A DNA stretch of 64,000 nt, from contig NZ_FOXH01000001.1 of assembly GCF_900115665.1 (NCBI RefSeq), positions 62,001-126,000 of the forward strand, in the 5' to 3' direction. This document shows positions 25,271 through 35,059 of this stretch, one piece after another (within the stretch, counting starts at the first letter, position 1; the number at the start of each line of letters is the position of its first letter). Position numbers and translations under genes: made by a program. Under the pieces are notes generated by a model. That model was given only the letters and a program-made list of their open reading frames with translations, made no database searches and was not told the DNA's origin. The DNA is from Pseudarcicella hirudinis (GTDB lineage Bacteria; Bacteroidota; Bacteroidia; Cytophagales; Spirosomataceae).

Positions 25271-28200
25271 TCAAACCGGATCCTCCGGACGGGTTTCAAA
25301 ACTATTAAGATAGTCGCTTGGCGTTTTACCGAAGAGTTTTTTAAATTCCTTACTGAAGTACTTCCGGTCGTCATAACCTACGGCATAGGATACTTCATAA
25401 ATGTTCATTTGTTTTTGCTGTAAAAGCTGTGCGGCTTTCTTCAAACGAATGGATTTTATAAACTCATTGACAGACATGTCTGTCAGGGCTTTCAGTTTTT
25501 TGTAAAGAATAGGCTGGCTCATGGCTACTTTTTCAGATAACATTACTACCCCAAATTCCGGATTGTCCATTTGATTATCAATGATTTGTATAACTTTGTC
25601 AAGAAATTCCTCCTCAAAAGTATTAATAATGGTATTCTGAGGTTGCAATGTAATCTGTCGGCTGAATCTTTGCCGCATGACTTCCCGGGAGGCGAGCAGG
25701 TTGTGGATATTGAGTGCCAGTACCTGTATGCTGAAAGGTTTGGTAATGTAACAGTCTGCACCGGTTCTCAGGCCTTCAACCTGATGATTCAGGGTGGCTC
25801 TGGCAGTCAGCAGGATGACAGGAATATGATTGGTTCTTTCATCATTTTTTATTTTATCACATAACTCCAGCCCATTCATCTGATCCATCATCACATCGCT
25901 GATTATCAGATCAGGAATAAGCTCAGTAGCCATTTCCCACCCTTTCAGGCCATTCTCCGCTTCAAATACCTGATAATGAGTGTTCAGTGAATTACGGATA
26001 AAAAGCCGGATTTCAGGATTATCCTCTATGACAAGGATAGAGGTCTTTTGGGAAATTTCTAAGGAAACGGACTCATTTTCATCCGTTTCAGCAGCTGGTG
26101 CCGTGAAAGAGTAAACAGGAATGTTTTCAGAAGGAGTAAGCTGGCTTTCAGTGAAATGAGCATGTCCTGCGGGAAGACTGACCTTAAAACAGGTGCGGCC
26201 ATTCTGATGCCCATGAGCTACTTCACTTTCAACGCTGATTTCGCCTTTGTGTAATTCAACAATACTTTTCGATAAAGCCAACCCGATTCCGTATCCGGTA
26301 TTCTGCAAGCCATATTCATAAACCTGAAAGAAATTCACGAAGAGCTTTTTCAGGTATTCCGGAGCAATTCCACGGCCATTGTCAATAACCTCTATCTCAA
26401 CCAGACTATCCTTTTTAGCGATTTTAAGCACTACAGAACCGCCATCAGGCGTAAACTTATAAGCATTTGATAAAAGATTGAAGAATACTTTAGTGATTTG
26501 CTCGGAATCTGCATAAAGTTCAATATCCTCTGCATCAGCGATGAGCGAAGACTGAATATTCCGCATTTCAGAAATATGCTCAAAAGACCCGAAAATTCCC
26601 GAAAGCAGGGAAACGATATTTATTTTGGAAACATGTAATCTGAGGTGACGACTTTCCGCCTTTTGAAAATCCATTAATTCTCCCACTAATTTTAAAAGCC
26701 TGTCTGTATTGTTTTTTACATGTACAAGCTGTCCCTGAAAGCCTTCACGGGTATTTTCAGAAATAAGCAGCTTTTCTACCGGACCGGTTATTAAGGTAAG
26801 GTGGGTACGGATTTCATGGGAAATATTGGTGAAAAAATTAAGCTTGATTTCATGCAGTTCATGTTCTTGCCGGAGCAATGCCCGCAACAGGAAAAAACGG
26901 ATAATAAAGAATAAAATCACTGCAAAAAAGAGGATATAAAGGCAATAGGCCCACCAGGTTTTCCAAAAAGGAGGCAATACACGGATTTTCAGGCTGACAG
27001 GTTCGCTTGTCCACTGACCATCGTTATTGGCTCCTTTTACTAACAGATTATATTCTCCGGAAGGAAGATTTGTATAGGTTGCAGAAGGAATGTTTACATA
27101 ATTCCAGTCTTTTTCAAAACCCTCGAGCTTGTAAGCATATTTATTTTTGTTCGATTTGATGTAGTTTAGTAAGGCGAAATCTACCGTGAAAATGTTCTGG
27201 TCATGTCTGAAAACAATCTCATCTGCCAGACTGATGTCCTTTTTTAATAGATTATCCTCTGTTTCCACGGCGACAGGTTTGTTGAATAATTTCAGTGCAG
27301 TAAAAACCAGTGGTGCATGGAAATCATTAATGCCGATTTCATTCGGGTTAAACCTGATGAGCCCGTTATATCCCCCGAAAAACAACTCGCCCTTACTATC
27401 CTTGAAACAGGAATTGTAATTAAACTCATTTCCCGAAAGTCCGTCGTTGACATCATAATTCCTGAAATTCCTCCTGACAGGGTCGAATTTTGACAAACCT
27501 TTGTTTGTACTTACCCACAGAAAACCCTGATTATCTTCCTGAATTCCCAATATGTTATCTCCCGGAAGGCCGTCTTTTTCAGTAAAAGTAGTAAAGGTGT
27601 TTTGAGAAAGGTTATACCTGCAAAGCCCGCCAAAATAAGTACCGATCCAGATATTTTTCCGGGAATCTTCATTGATACAAGTGATAGAATTGGAAGGCAG
27701 GCTGTTTTTATGCTCTTTGTCTTTGAGAATAGTTTTGAATTTTTCTGACTGGTATTGAAGTACATTAAGGCCGCCGCTGGTACCAACCCATATGTTTTTC
27801 CGGGAGTCTTCAAATAAGACGGTTACCCCAACACTGCTGATTGAGAAGAGGCCTTTGGGAGAAAATCTGGAAAATTTTCCGGTTTCACGATCCATAATAT
27901 TTAACCCTGCCTGATCGGTACCGATCCAGAGTCTTCCCTGACTGTCTTCCAGAATATCAATAATATCATCTGAACTGATAGACAAAGAATCGTTTGGATT
28001 ATGCCTGAAATGCCTGAAAGTTTTTGATGAAGAATTAAACAAATTCAGGCCGCCAAGATGCGTCCCTATCCAGAGGTTTTTATTTCGGTCGAGGTAAACA
28101 GATTTTACAAGATTAGAACTCAGACTTGATGCATTACCTGGTGTATTCCTGAAATTGCTGAAAATTCCACTCTTTTTGTCAAAATAGTTTAAGCCACCGC

Positions 28201-29386
28201 CTTCTGTGCCAATCCAGAGATTTTGAAGGGGATCTTCTGTAATAGAACTGATCACATTATTGCTGATGCTGGAAACTCTTTTGCTGTTTCTGTAAATAGT
28301 AAAGGGTGTCGCATGAGAAAATACGACACTGAGTCCGGCGTAGTAAGTGCCAATCCACATAGAGCCGCTGTCATCCCGGAAAATATCATATACAGAATTC
28401 TGCCCGATGCTTTCGGGATCATCGGAATCATGCTGGTATGAGCTGAACTTTTGGGTAAGCGGATCCAGAATACTGATTCCTTCAAGTGTCCCGATCCAGA
28501 GTCTCCCGTTTTTATCAGGTATGATTTTCCGGATATTGTTATGCACAAGACCTGTTTTTCCGGAACTTTGATAAAAGCGTTTGAAACGATCCTGTGTTCT
28601 GTCAAAAAGATTGATCCCGTCATGCTGGGTACCAATCCATAAACGATGTTGAAAATCTTCAGTAATCGTCGAAATAAAATCTCCGCTGATGCTCCCGTGA
28701 TCACTGGCTGAATTTTTGTAAACTTTAAACTGAAATAACCCTTTTTTTTCAGAAATTCTTGTTAAACCATTGCCGGTACCAATCCAGAGGAAGCCCTCAT
28801 GATCTTCGAAAATAGCCCTGATGTTATTGCCTGGCAGGCCGGGTTTTCCTGCCTGATGAGAAAACCGGATGAAAGCAGTCTTTTCAGCATCCTTCATCAG
28901 GTTCAGCCCGTTATCTGTTCCTATCCAGATCCGGCCTTTTTTGTCCTGATAGATACAATGAACTGTGTTGTTGCTCAGACTGGTTTTGTCTGAGGGATCA
29001 TTAGTAATCCTTTTGAAACAATCGTGTTCGGCATTATATTTATTCAACCCGTTAATAGTACCGATCCATAAAGTTTTCCGGCTGTCGCATAAAGAAGAAA
29101 GAATGTAATTATCAGAAATGCTTTTCGGGTCAGAAGGCACATTTTTATAAACCCTGAAATTCCGGGTATCGAATCGGTTGAGTCCGGATCTGGTGCCGAA
29201 CCAGAGGAAACCTTTCGCATCCTGGACAATTGTGAGAACAGAACTCTGGGAAAGGCCGTTTTCGATACTAACCCGATTAAAAATAGGCTTTTGACCTATA
29301 GAAAAGTAGTAATTACAGAAAAATAGTACCAGAGAAAAACACCCTGATTTAAGGAAAAACCCACCCGCCGTACCTTTATAATTCAT
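25271..29386 (-). CDS. Hybrid two-component regulator (HTCS1) of PUL A
   Basis: One-protein sensor-kinase-regulator controlling the divergent PUL A. Signal/N-terminal TM (about 8-31), periplasmic two-component beta-propeller sensor made of repeated Reg_prop units (WIGT-x-GLN-like, about 35-700), Y_Y_Y domain (about 735-800), TM (about 815-840), HisKA with His857, HATPase_c (about 960-1070), receiver with phospho-acceptor Asp1164 in LIISDVMM, and AraC-type HTH at the C-terminus (about 1265-1360; YEVSYAVGYDDRKYFSKEFK). 1371 aa is normal for the class. The sensor should bind an oligosaccharide released from the PUL A substrate. Oddity: the H-box reads SHEIRTHLTLI, with His862 where the family has Pro (codon CAC at 26801-26803 on the complement). 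314 bp of regulatory DNA separate it from susC1. Confidence 0.95.
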   Translation of the reverse strand: MNYKGTAGGFFLKSGCFSLVLFFCNYYFSIGQKPIFNRVSIENGLSQSSVLTIVQDAKGFLWFGTRSGLNRFDTRNFRVYKNVPSDPKSISDNYILSSLCDSRKTLWIGTINGLNKYNAEHDCFKRITNDPSDKTSLSNNTVHCIYQDKKGRIWIGTDNGLNLMKDAEKTAFIRFSHQAGKPGLPGNNIRAIFEDHEGFLWIGTGNGLTRISEKKGLFQFKVYKNSASDHGSISGDFISTITEDFQHRLWIGTQHDGINLFDRTQDRFKRFYQSSGKTGLVHNNIRKIIPDKNGRLWIGTLEGISILDPLTQKFSSYQHDSDDPESIGQNSVYDIFRDDSGSMWIGTYYAGLSVVFSHATPFTIYRNSKRVSSISNNVISSITEDPLQNLWIGTEGGGLNYFDKKSGIFSNFRNTPGNASSLSSNLVKSVYLDRNKNLWIGTHLGGLNLFNSSSKTFRHFRHNPNDSLSISSDDIIDILEDSQGRLWIGTDQAGLNIMDRETGKFSRFSPKGLFSISSVGVTVLFEDSRKNIWVGTSGGLNVLQYQSEKFKTILKDKEHKNSLPSNSITCINEDSRKNIWIGTYFGGLCRYNLSQNTFTTFTEKDGLPGDNILGIQEDNQGFLWVSTNKGLSKFDPVRRNFRNYDVNDGLSGNEFNYNSCFKDSKGELFFGGYNGLIRFNPNEIGINDFHAPLVFTALKLFNKPVAVETEDNLLKKDISLADEIVFRHDQNIFTVDFALLNYIKSNKNKYAYKLEGFEKDWNYVNIPSATYTNLPSGEYNLLVKGANNDGQWTSEPVSLKIRVLPPFWKTWWAYCLYILFFAVILFFIIRFFLLRALLRQEHELHEIKLNFFTNISHEIRTHLTLITGPVEKLLISENTREGFQGQLVHVKNNTDRLLKLVGELMDFQKAESRHLRLHVSKINIVSLLSGIFGSFEHISEMRNIQSSLIADAEDIELYADSEQITKVFFNLLSNAYKFTPDGGSVVLKIAKKDSLVEIEVIDNGRGIAPEYLKKLFVNFFQVYEYGLQNTGYGIGLALSKSIVELHKGEISVESEVAHGHQNGRTCFKVSLPAGHAHFTESQLTPSENIPVYSFTAPAAETDENESVSLEISQKTSILVIEDNPEIRLFIRNSLNTHYQVFEAENGLKGWEMATELIPDLIISDVMMDQMNGLELCDKIKNDERTNHIPVILLTARATLNHQVEGLRTGADCYITKPFSIQVLALNIHNLLASREVMRQRFSRQITLQPQNTIINTFEEEFLDKVIQIIDNQMDNPEFGVVMLSEKVAMSQPILYKKLKALTDMSVNEFIKSIRLKKAAQLLQQKQMNIYEVSYAVGYDDRKYFSKEFKKLFGKTPSDYLNSFETRPEDPV

Positions 29387-29700
29387 AACCCGATATCAAA
29401 TTTTTCAGAAAGGATAATTTGTTGAATAATAACATAAGGTAATTGTAGTTAAAAAATACTCGAACCTTATTTTTTTTTGAACTATTCCTATTAAAATTTG
29501 AATAGTAAAAATAAACCGGACTTGCTCAAAAAAACTCCTTTCTTCCCGATTTTATTGAAATAATTGCTGTTTTAAGGCATTGTTTAGGATTATCCCCCCT
29601 TTTATTTAGAATATTCCCCCTATGAATCTGGGATTGTCATCCACTTTTGTCAGAAAAATGGTCTGGTCATTTTTAATACCCAATCCTAAACAAACAGCCT
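29387..29700 (+). promoter_or_regulatory. Regulatory region between HTCS1 and SusC1
   Basis: 314 bp with no gene. Two structures stand out. First, TTTGAA occurs as a direct repeat at 29476 and 29497 (21 bp apart, two helical turns, as AraC-type regulators prefer), combined with an inverted pair ACTATTC (29481-29487)/GAATAGT (29500-29506). Second, a perfect 11-bp inverted repeat TGTTTAGGATT (29581-29591) and AATCCTAAACA (29682-29692) encloses the 90 bp just upstream of the SusC1 ATG. I could not place a consensus -33/-7 pair with confidence. Confidence 0.35.
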
Positions 29701-32700
29701 ATGAATCTTTTTACAGGAAGCCCCCGGGGCAAGGAATTAAGTGCTACCTCTTATAAGAAAAGAGAGGGAGACAAAGAACCGGGTTTTCTTCGGGAACACC
29801 CCGGTATCAGTAAACAAATTATTACAAAAATTTGCATATTTCTATTTGCATTGACGGTCATTCAATGGCAAACGGCTACTTCAGCTATGTCTGCTTCATT
29901 AGCCATTGATATCACAGGTAAAGTAACAGACGACAAGGGAGAGGCGCTTCCGGGTGTGAATATTTTACTAAAGGGAAGTTCTAAAGGAACTACAACTGAC
30001 ATTAAAGGGGAATTTAAAATCTCTGTTCCTGACAACAATGCTGTTCTGGTTTTTAGTTTTGTCGGATTTCAGCCACAGGAGGTAGCAGTCGGAGGGAAGT
30101 CAGTTTTAACCGTAACCATGTTATCTTCCAATAAGGCCCTGGATGAAGTAGTTGTTATCGGTTATGGTACCCAAAAGAAAGTAAACATGACAGGTTCTGT
30201 CGCAGCTATCTCTTCTTCAAGTATTGAAAACAGACCTGTAACCAACGTATCATCTTCACTGGCAGGTCTGGCTCCCGGTGTTTTTGTAAGACAAGGTTCC
30301 GGAAAGCCTGGTTCAGACGGTGCTACTATCCGTATTCGTGGTACGGGTACACTGAACAACAGTGATGCCCTTGTAATTATTGACGGAATTATGGGTTCAA
30401 TGGATGCCGTCAATCCGAATGACATTGAAAGCATTTCAATTCTGAAAGATGCGGCTTCTGCTTCTATCTATGGTTCCCTAGCAGCAAACGGTGTAATTGT
30501 TATTACTACCAAAAAAGGTTCACAAAATAAAATGAATGTGACCTATACCGGATTATACTCTTCTTCAACACCAATGAACCGTCCTACCTTTGTTTCAGAC
30601 AATGCACGCCATATGCGTTTGTTTAACGAAGGAGCACGCAATATAGGGCAGGCAGACGTATATTCAGCCGCGACAATTGCCCTGTGGGATGAAGCAAATA
30701 AGAATCCGGATGGGCTGACGGCCTTAGGCATTCCGAATCGTGTGGCCTATCCGAATACAGACTGGGGCAAAGTGGTTTTAACAAATAATGTTGTTCAGAA
30801 CCATAATATCGCCGTAAACGGAGGCAGTGAAAAAGCTTCTTATAACTTGTCGATGGGTTATCTCGATAACCAGGGTCTGATGAAAAATACAGGCCTTAAG
30901 AGATATCAGCTTCGTGCCAATGTAGAGGCAAGAATCAATAAGTTTCTTACTCTTGGAACGCAGACTTTCGCCTCAAATCAATCAGTAGGCATGGCCAATA
31001 CTGATAACTTGTTTAACTTTTTGCGTCAGACAACTCCGGGAATTTATCCTTATTACAATGGAAAATACGGCTTTGCTCCGGCTCCGGAAGAACCTGTTAC
31101 CAATAATAACCTGCTTACCTATCTGGATGGAACCGGTGGAAATAATAACACCAACCGTTTCAATACGACCGTTTATGCAACGCTCACTCTTCTGAAAGGT
31201 CTGACTTTCGAGACAAAAATGAACTATCAGATGCGTATGCAGGAACAAAATTCATACAGTAATCCGATCGAACGCTGGGATTTTGCAACCAATATCTTAA
31301 GAAGCCAGGCCTCAACGCCGGATCAATTGACGACAAGTTATTCTTTTAACAAAGATTATCTCCTGACTTTTGATAATGTATTGAGATACAATACTACAAT
31401 TGGCAGAGATCATGATTTGGGTGGATTGATAGGTTATAACCAAAACTACTTCGACTACTATGAATTCAGCGCTACCAAAAAAGGGTTGATTGATTATACA
31501 AGCACAACCTTAAGTTCTGCTTCGGATATGTCGGCCATTAGCGGTTCAGAATATGACAGAGCTATGCGTTCTTACTTCGGTCGTATTAATTATGCTTTCC
31601 GCTCAAAATATCTGCTTGAAGCCAACTTACGTTATGACGGATCTTCAAAATTTGCTTCTGAAAGCCGTTGGGGTGTATTCCCTTCTTTCTCGGCAGGATG
31701 GAGAATTATGGAAGAACCATTTATGGAATCAGTTCGTCCTTATATTCAGAATATGAAACTGAGAGCTTCATGGGGACAATTGGGTAACAACATTATGAAC
31801 TCTGATCTTTCCAGAGGAAATTACGACTATCAGGCTACTTACGACAAAGTGAATTATTCTTTCAACGGAATATCTGCTTCAGGCTTAGTACAGTCGAAAT
31901 ATGCAAACGCCTTATTGCAATGGGAGAAAACAACCGTTACAGACATCGGTTTGGAAGCTTCAATTCTTAAAGGCCGTGTAAATGTGGAAGTGGACTATTA
32001 TAACAAGCTGACAGACGGTATCCTTACTACACCTCCGATTTATCTGACAGCAGGTACCAAAACAGCTCCGACACAAAACACGGCGGCAGTTCTTAACCGT
32101 GGTCTTGAAGTAGCAGTTACCTGGAAAAACAGAATCGGGAAGGTTGATTTCTCAATTGGCGGGAACTTTGCCTATAACATGAACAATGTTACAACCTACA
32201 AAGGCCAGCTTCAGGAAGGTTGGGGAACTGATGCAAATGGCAATAAAGTCTATAATTCTAACCTGGGAACAGTATCAAGCGGAGGCGATAACCGTATTCT
32301 TGAAGGCCATAAGATCAATGAGTACTATTTGCTGAACTTGTATAAAGGAGACGGAAGTCATTTCAATGCAGACGGAACACCAAATATTAAAGGCGGTCCG
32401 AAAGACGGGATGATTCGCACAAAAGATGATATGGCCTGGATACAGGCAATGGTAGCAGCGGGTTATACCTTCCAGCCAGTAGGAAAAGTAGGGAAAAGCC
32501 AGATTTATTACGGAGATTACATTTATGCCGATACTAACGGAGATGGTATTTATGGAAACTCATTTGACAAATCGTTCACCGGAACTTCAGCAGATCCAAA
32601 ATACAATTTCGGATTAAATATGAGTGTTGCCTGGAATAATTTTGACTTCTCTATGCTTTGGGCAGGAAGCGGCGGATTGCAATATTACTGGAATGCAGAG

Positions 32701-33096
32701 GGATATAATAACTCGATTGTACGTCTGGGAAATGGCGTGGCTACACGCATCGCTGATGACCATTATTATTACAATGATGCCAATCCGGAAGATCCTGCCA
32801 ATAATATTAACGGAACGTTCCCTCGTTTGAAATTTGGCGGTGACAGCCAGAATACTGCTTCAAGCACAGCCTGGTTATACGATGCAACGTATGTCAAATT
32901 AAAAAATGTTCAGCTAGGCTATTCTTTGCCGCAATCACTGCTTAAAAAGATCAGTGTGAATAGAGCAAGAATATTTGTATCGGGTGAAAACCTGCTGCTA
33001 ATCACGGCTTATCCGGGCCTTGATCCGGAGATCGGTGCATCAGTTGGTTATCCGACAATGAAACAATTTGCCATGGGCGTAAACGTAACTTTCTAA
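29701..33096 (+). CDS. SusC/RagA family TonB-linked outer-membrane protein (SusC1)
   Basis: Outer-membrane TonB-dependent oligosaccharide importer paired with SusD1. Order: N-terminal extension and signal (hydrophobic ITKICIFLFALTVIQW at about 43-58), CarboxypepD_reg-like domain (about 70-145; ITGKVTDDKGEALPGVNILL), TonB-box region DEVVVIGYGTQKK, plug domain (NSDALVIIDGIMGSMDAVNP; NDIESISILKDAASASIYGS) and a 22-strand barrel to the end (MGVNVTF). No STN domain is present, in line with HTCS rather than ECF/anti-sigma control. 1131 aa is normal. It starts 6 bp before SusD1. The first 42 residues ahead of the signal are unusually long; no later ATG precedes the hydrophobic core, so I keep the ATG at 29701. 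Confidence 0.95.
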   Translation: MNLFTGSPRGKELSATSYKKREGDKEPGFLREHPGISKQIITKICIFLFALTVIQWQTATSAMSASLAIDITGKVTDDKGEALPGVNILLKGSSKGTTTDIKGEFKISVPDNNAVLVFSFVGFQPQEVAVGGKSVLTVTMLSSNKALDEVVVIGYGTQKKVNMTGSVAAISSSSIENRPVTNVSSSLAGLAPGVFVRQGSGKPGSDGATIRIRGTGTLNNSDALVIIDGIMGSMDAVNPNDIESISILKDAASASIYGSLAANGVIVITTKKGSQNKMNVTYTGLYSSSTPMNRPTFVSDNARHMRLFNEGARNIGQADVYSAATIALWDEANKNPDGLTALGIPNRVAYPNTDWGKVVLTNNVVQNHNIAVNGGSEKASYNLSMGYLDNQGLMKNTGLKRYQLRANVEARINKFLTLGTQTFASNQSVGMANTDNLFNFLRQTTPGIYPYYNGKYGFAPAPEEPVTNNNLLTYLDGTGGNNNTNRFNTTVYATLTLLKGLTFETKMNYQMRMQEQNSYSNPIERWDFATNILRSQASTPDQLTTSYSFNKDYLLTFDNVLRYNTTIGRDHDLGGLIGYNQNYFDYYEFSATKKGLIDYTSTTLSSASDMSAISGSEYDRAMRSYFGRINYAFRSKYLLEANLRYDGSSKFASESRWGVFPSFSAGWRIMEEPFMESVRPYIQNMKLRASWGQLGNNIMNSDLSRGNYDYQATYDKVNYSFNGISASGLVQSKYANALLQWEKTTVTDIGLEASILKGRVNVEVDYYNKLTDGILTTPPIYLTAGTKTAPTQNTAAVLNRGLEVAVTWKNRIGKVDFSIGGNFAYNMNNVTTYKGQLQEGWGTDANGNKVYNSNLGTVSSGGDNRILEGHKINEYYLLNLYKGDGSHFNADGTPNIKGGPKDGMIRTKDDMAWIQAMVAAGYTFQPVGKVGKSQIYYGDYIYADTNGDGIYGNSFDKSFTGTSADPKYNFGLNMSVAWNNFDFSMLWAGSGGLQYYWNAEGYNNSIVRLGNGVATRIADDHYYYNDANPEDPANNINGTFPRLKFGGDSQNTASSTAWLYDATYVKLKNVQLGYSLPQSLLKKISVNRARIFVSGENLLLITAYPGLDPEIGASVGYPTMKQFAMGVNVTF

Positions 33097-33102
33097 GACA
33101 TT

Positions 33103-34902
33103 ATGAAAAAAACAATAATACAAGGATTAAAAAGAAATGTATCTTTGGTGAAACCATTAGGTCTTTGTTTTGCACTTGCTCTTTCAACCAGCAGCTGCAA
33201 GGAAGCTCTTTTAGATACTACTCCATACGGTTCGATCAGTTCATCTAACATGTGGACTTCAGATAACCTGACCGATTTGGGTGTAACGGGCGTTTATCAG
33301 GCACTTCGCCTGGGTATCACTAACTCCGGTGCTTCCGGTCGTGAACTTTACCATTATGACCGTCTGGGTTTTACCGGAATGACCACCGGAGGTGATGAAA
33401 TGGTGAACGGAACAGTGGCTACAACCAGCGGACTTTTCAGCAATACCTGGAAAGAAATGTATGAAGGGGTTCAGCGGGCAAATGATGCGATTGTCAATAT
33501 CTCAAAAGTATCGCCTTCCTCACCTGAGAAAAAGGCAAGATACATTGCGGAATGTAAATTCCTCAGAGCCTATTACTACCTGCGTCTGAATCAGGTATTT
33601 AAGGGTGTTCCGGTTTATCTGGAACCTACCAGTATCGATAAGATGACAAAAGGCCGTGAAACGGAAACAAAAGTATGGGATGTAATTATTCAGGATCTTA
33701 CAGATGCCATAAATGAACCGAATCTTCCTGCAAAATATGCCAAAGGAGCCGCTCAATACGGACATGCTACCAAAGGTGCTGCTTATGCACTTCGTGGAAA
33801 AGCCTATATTTATCAGAAAAAATGGAAAGAAGCTGCTGCCGATTTTGCCAAAGTAAAAGAAGCAGGTTATACTTTGTTCGCTGATTATAAAGCATTGTTT
33901 AAAGAGGCCAATGAACAATCTGATGAAATGATTTTTTCTATGCAGAACATCGGAATTGATGGTTACGGCTCAACAACACAATGGTATTGCGGCTCGCGTT
34001 CTTCTTTTGGTTCATGCTGGAATACCTACACAGTTTCTCCGAATCTTGTGGATTTATATGAAAACAGTAATGGAAGCAAGTTCAGCTGGGATGATATTAT
34101 TCCGGGATATTCTGCCATGGATCCTGCTAAACGTGAAGTGTTTTTCCTGAGAAATAACCTGACGGCAACAGAGATTACTACTTTCAAAAATAAAGGGCTG
34201 GATATGTCTCTTTATCTTCCTGACGGCAACGAGGAACGTGTTAAGAAAGCATATGATAACCGTGATCCGCGTTTGGCTTATAATGTGATTACTCCGTATT
34301 CAACGTACCGTGGACGTCCTATCAACGGATCGGATCAGACTTTTACTTCCCGCTGGCCAAACAGAAATGAAAACCCTCCGGTATTGGATTTAACCACTGA
34401 TACCAAAGGTCAGTTCTATTATCTGTACCGTAAGTTTGTTTATGAAGGCTCAAATGAGATTATTAACCGTCAGTATGGCCCGATAGATTTCCCGATCATC
34501 CGTTATGCAGATGTCCTTTTAATGTGGGCTGAAGCACTTAATGAACAGGGATCAACTGCTGAAGCTGTAAGTCTTGTGAATCAGGTTAGAGCACGGGCAG
34601 GAGTGGCTTTACTTAATTCATCGGCAGTAACAACTGTATCTTCACAGGCAGATCTACGTGAGCGTATCCGTAACGAACGCAGAATGGAATTTCCGAATGA
34701 AGGCATTAACTATTTTGATGAATTACGCTGGGGAAGCTGGAAAACAAAGGTATTTTCTCCGGGAAATGGTGTAAAACAGATTTGGGGATCAATTGTCGTT
34801 CCTTATAACCTGAAAGGAGACTACATTGATACCTGGCCTATCCCGCCGACAGAAACGCAGATGAATCCGAATCTTGTACAAAACAGTGGATGGATTAATT
34901 AG
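33103..34902 (+). CDS. SusD/RagB family surface glycan-binding lipoprotein (SusD1)
   Basis: Surface lipoprotein that lids the SusC1 transporter and binds the incoming glycan. A lipoprotein signal with Cys32 (STSSC) is followed by the all-helical SusD fold with TPR units: YHYDRLGFTGMTTGGDEMVN, ARYIAECKFLRAYYYLRLNQ and the C-terminal signature RYADVLLMWAEALNEQG plus ERIRNERRMEFPNEG. 599 aa is typical. It follows SusC1 after 6 bp, and a strong inverted repeat at 34920-34984 follows its stop. Ligand cannot be read from the sequence; the downstream enzymes (GH16, GH29, PL8) suggest a complex, possibly marine-type or host-like polysaccharide. Confidence 0.94.
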   Translation: MKKTIIQGLKRNVSLVKPLGLCFALALSTSSCKEALLDTTPYGSISSSNMWTSDNLTDLGVTGVYQALRLGITNSGASGRELYHYDRLGFTGMTTGGDEMVNGTVATTSGLFSNTWKEMYEGVQRANDAIVNISKVSPSSPEKKARYIAECKFLRAYYYLRLNQVFKGVPVYLEPTSIDKMTKGRETETKVWDVIIQDLTDAINEPNLPAKYAKGAAQYGHATKGAAYALRGKAYIYQKKWKEAAADFAKVKEAGYTLFADYKALFKEANEQSDEMIFSMQNIGIDGYGSTTQWYCGSRSSFGSCWNTYTVSPNLVDLYENSNGSKFSWDDIIPGYSAMDPAKREVFFLRNNLTATEITTFKNKGLDMSLYLPDGNEERVKKAYDNRDPRLAYNVITPYSTYRGRPINGSDQTFTSRWPNRNENPPVLDLTTDTKGQFYYLYRKFVYEGSNEIINRQYGPIDFPIIRYADVLLMWAEALNEQGSTAEAVSLVNQVRARAGVALLNSSAVTTVSSQADLRERIRNERRMEFPNEGINYFDELRWGSWKTKVFSPGNGVKQIWGSIVVPYNLKGDYIDTWPIPPTETQMNPNLVQNSGWIN

Positions 34903-34919
34903 TAGTTACTTATACCATG

Positions 34920-34995
34920 TTAGTTTAAACCTGCTTTGCCTGCATTCGGGCATTGCAGGTTTGACTAAAGCAGGTTTGTACTAAACCCGTTTTTT
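34920..34995 (+). terminator. Attenuator/terminator-like structure after susD1
   Basis: TTAGTTTAAACCTGCTTT (34920-34937) pairs with AAAGCAGGTTTGTACTAA (34967-34984) with two mismatches in 18, followed by ACCCGTTTTTT. The left arm word AAACCTGC can alternatively pair with GCAGGTTT at 34955-34962, so two mutually exclusive hairpins are possible. It lies between susD1 and the GH16 gene and would reduce transcription into the enzymes. Confidence 0.6.
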
Positions 34996-35059
34996 CATGC
35001 AGTCATTTTGAGGATTTTTTAGCAGAATGATCAGATTTCAACAATATATTCAAGCATCT

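Noticed and set aside
28252-28704. 150-codon frame within HTCS1
   Set aside because: Lies in another frame of the same strand inside the propeller repeats; no features of its own.
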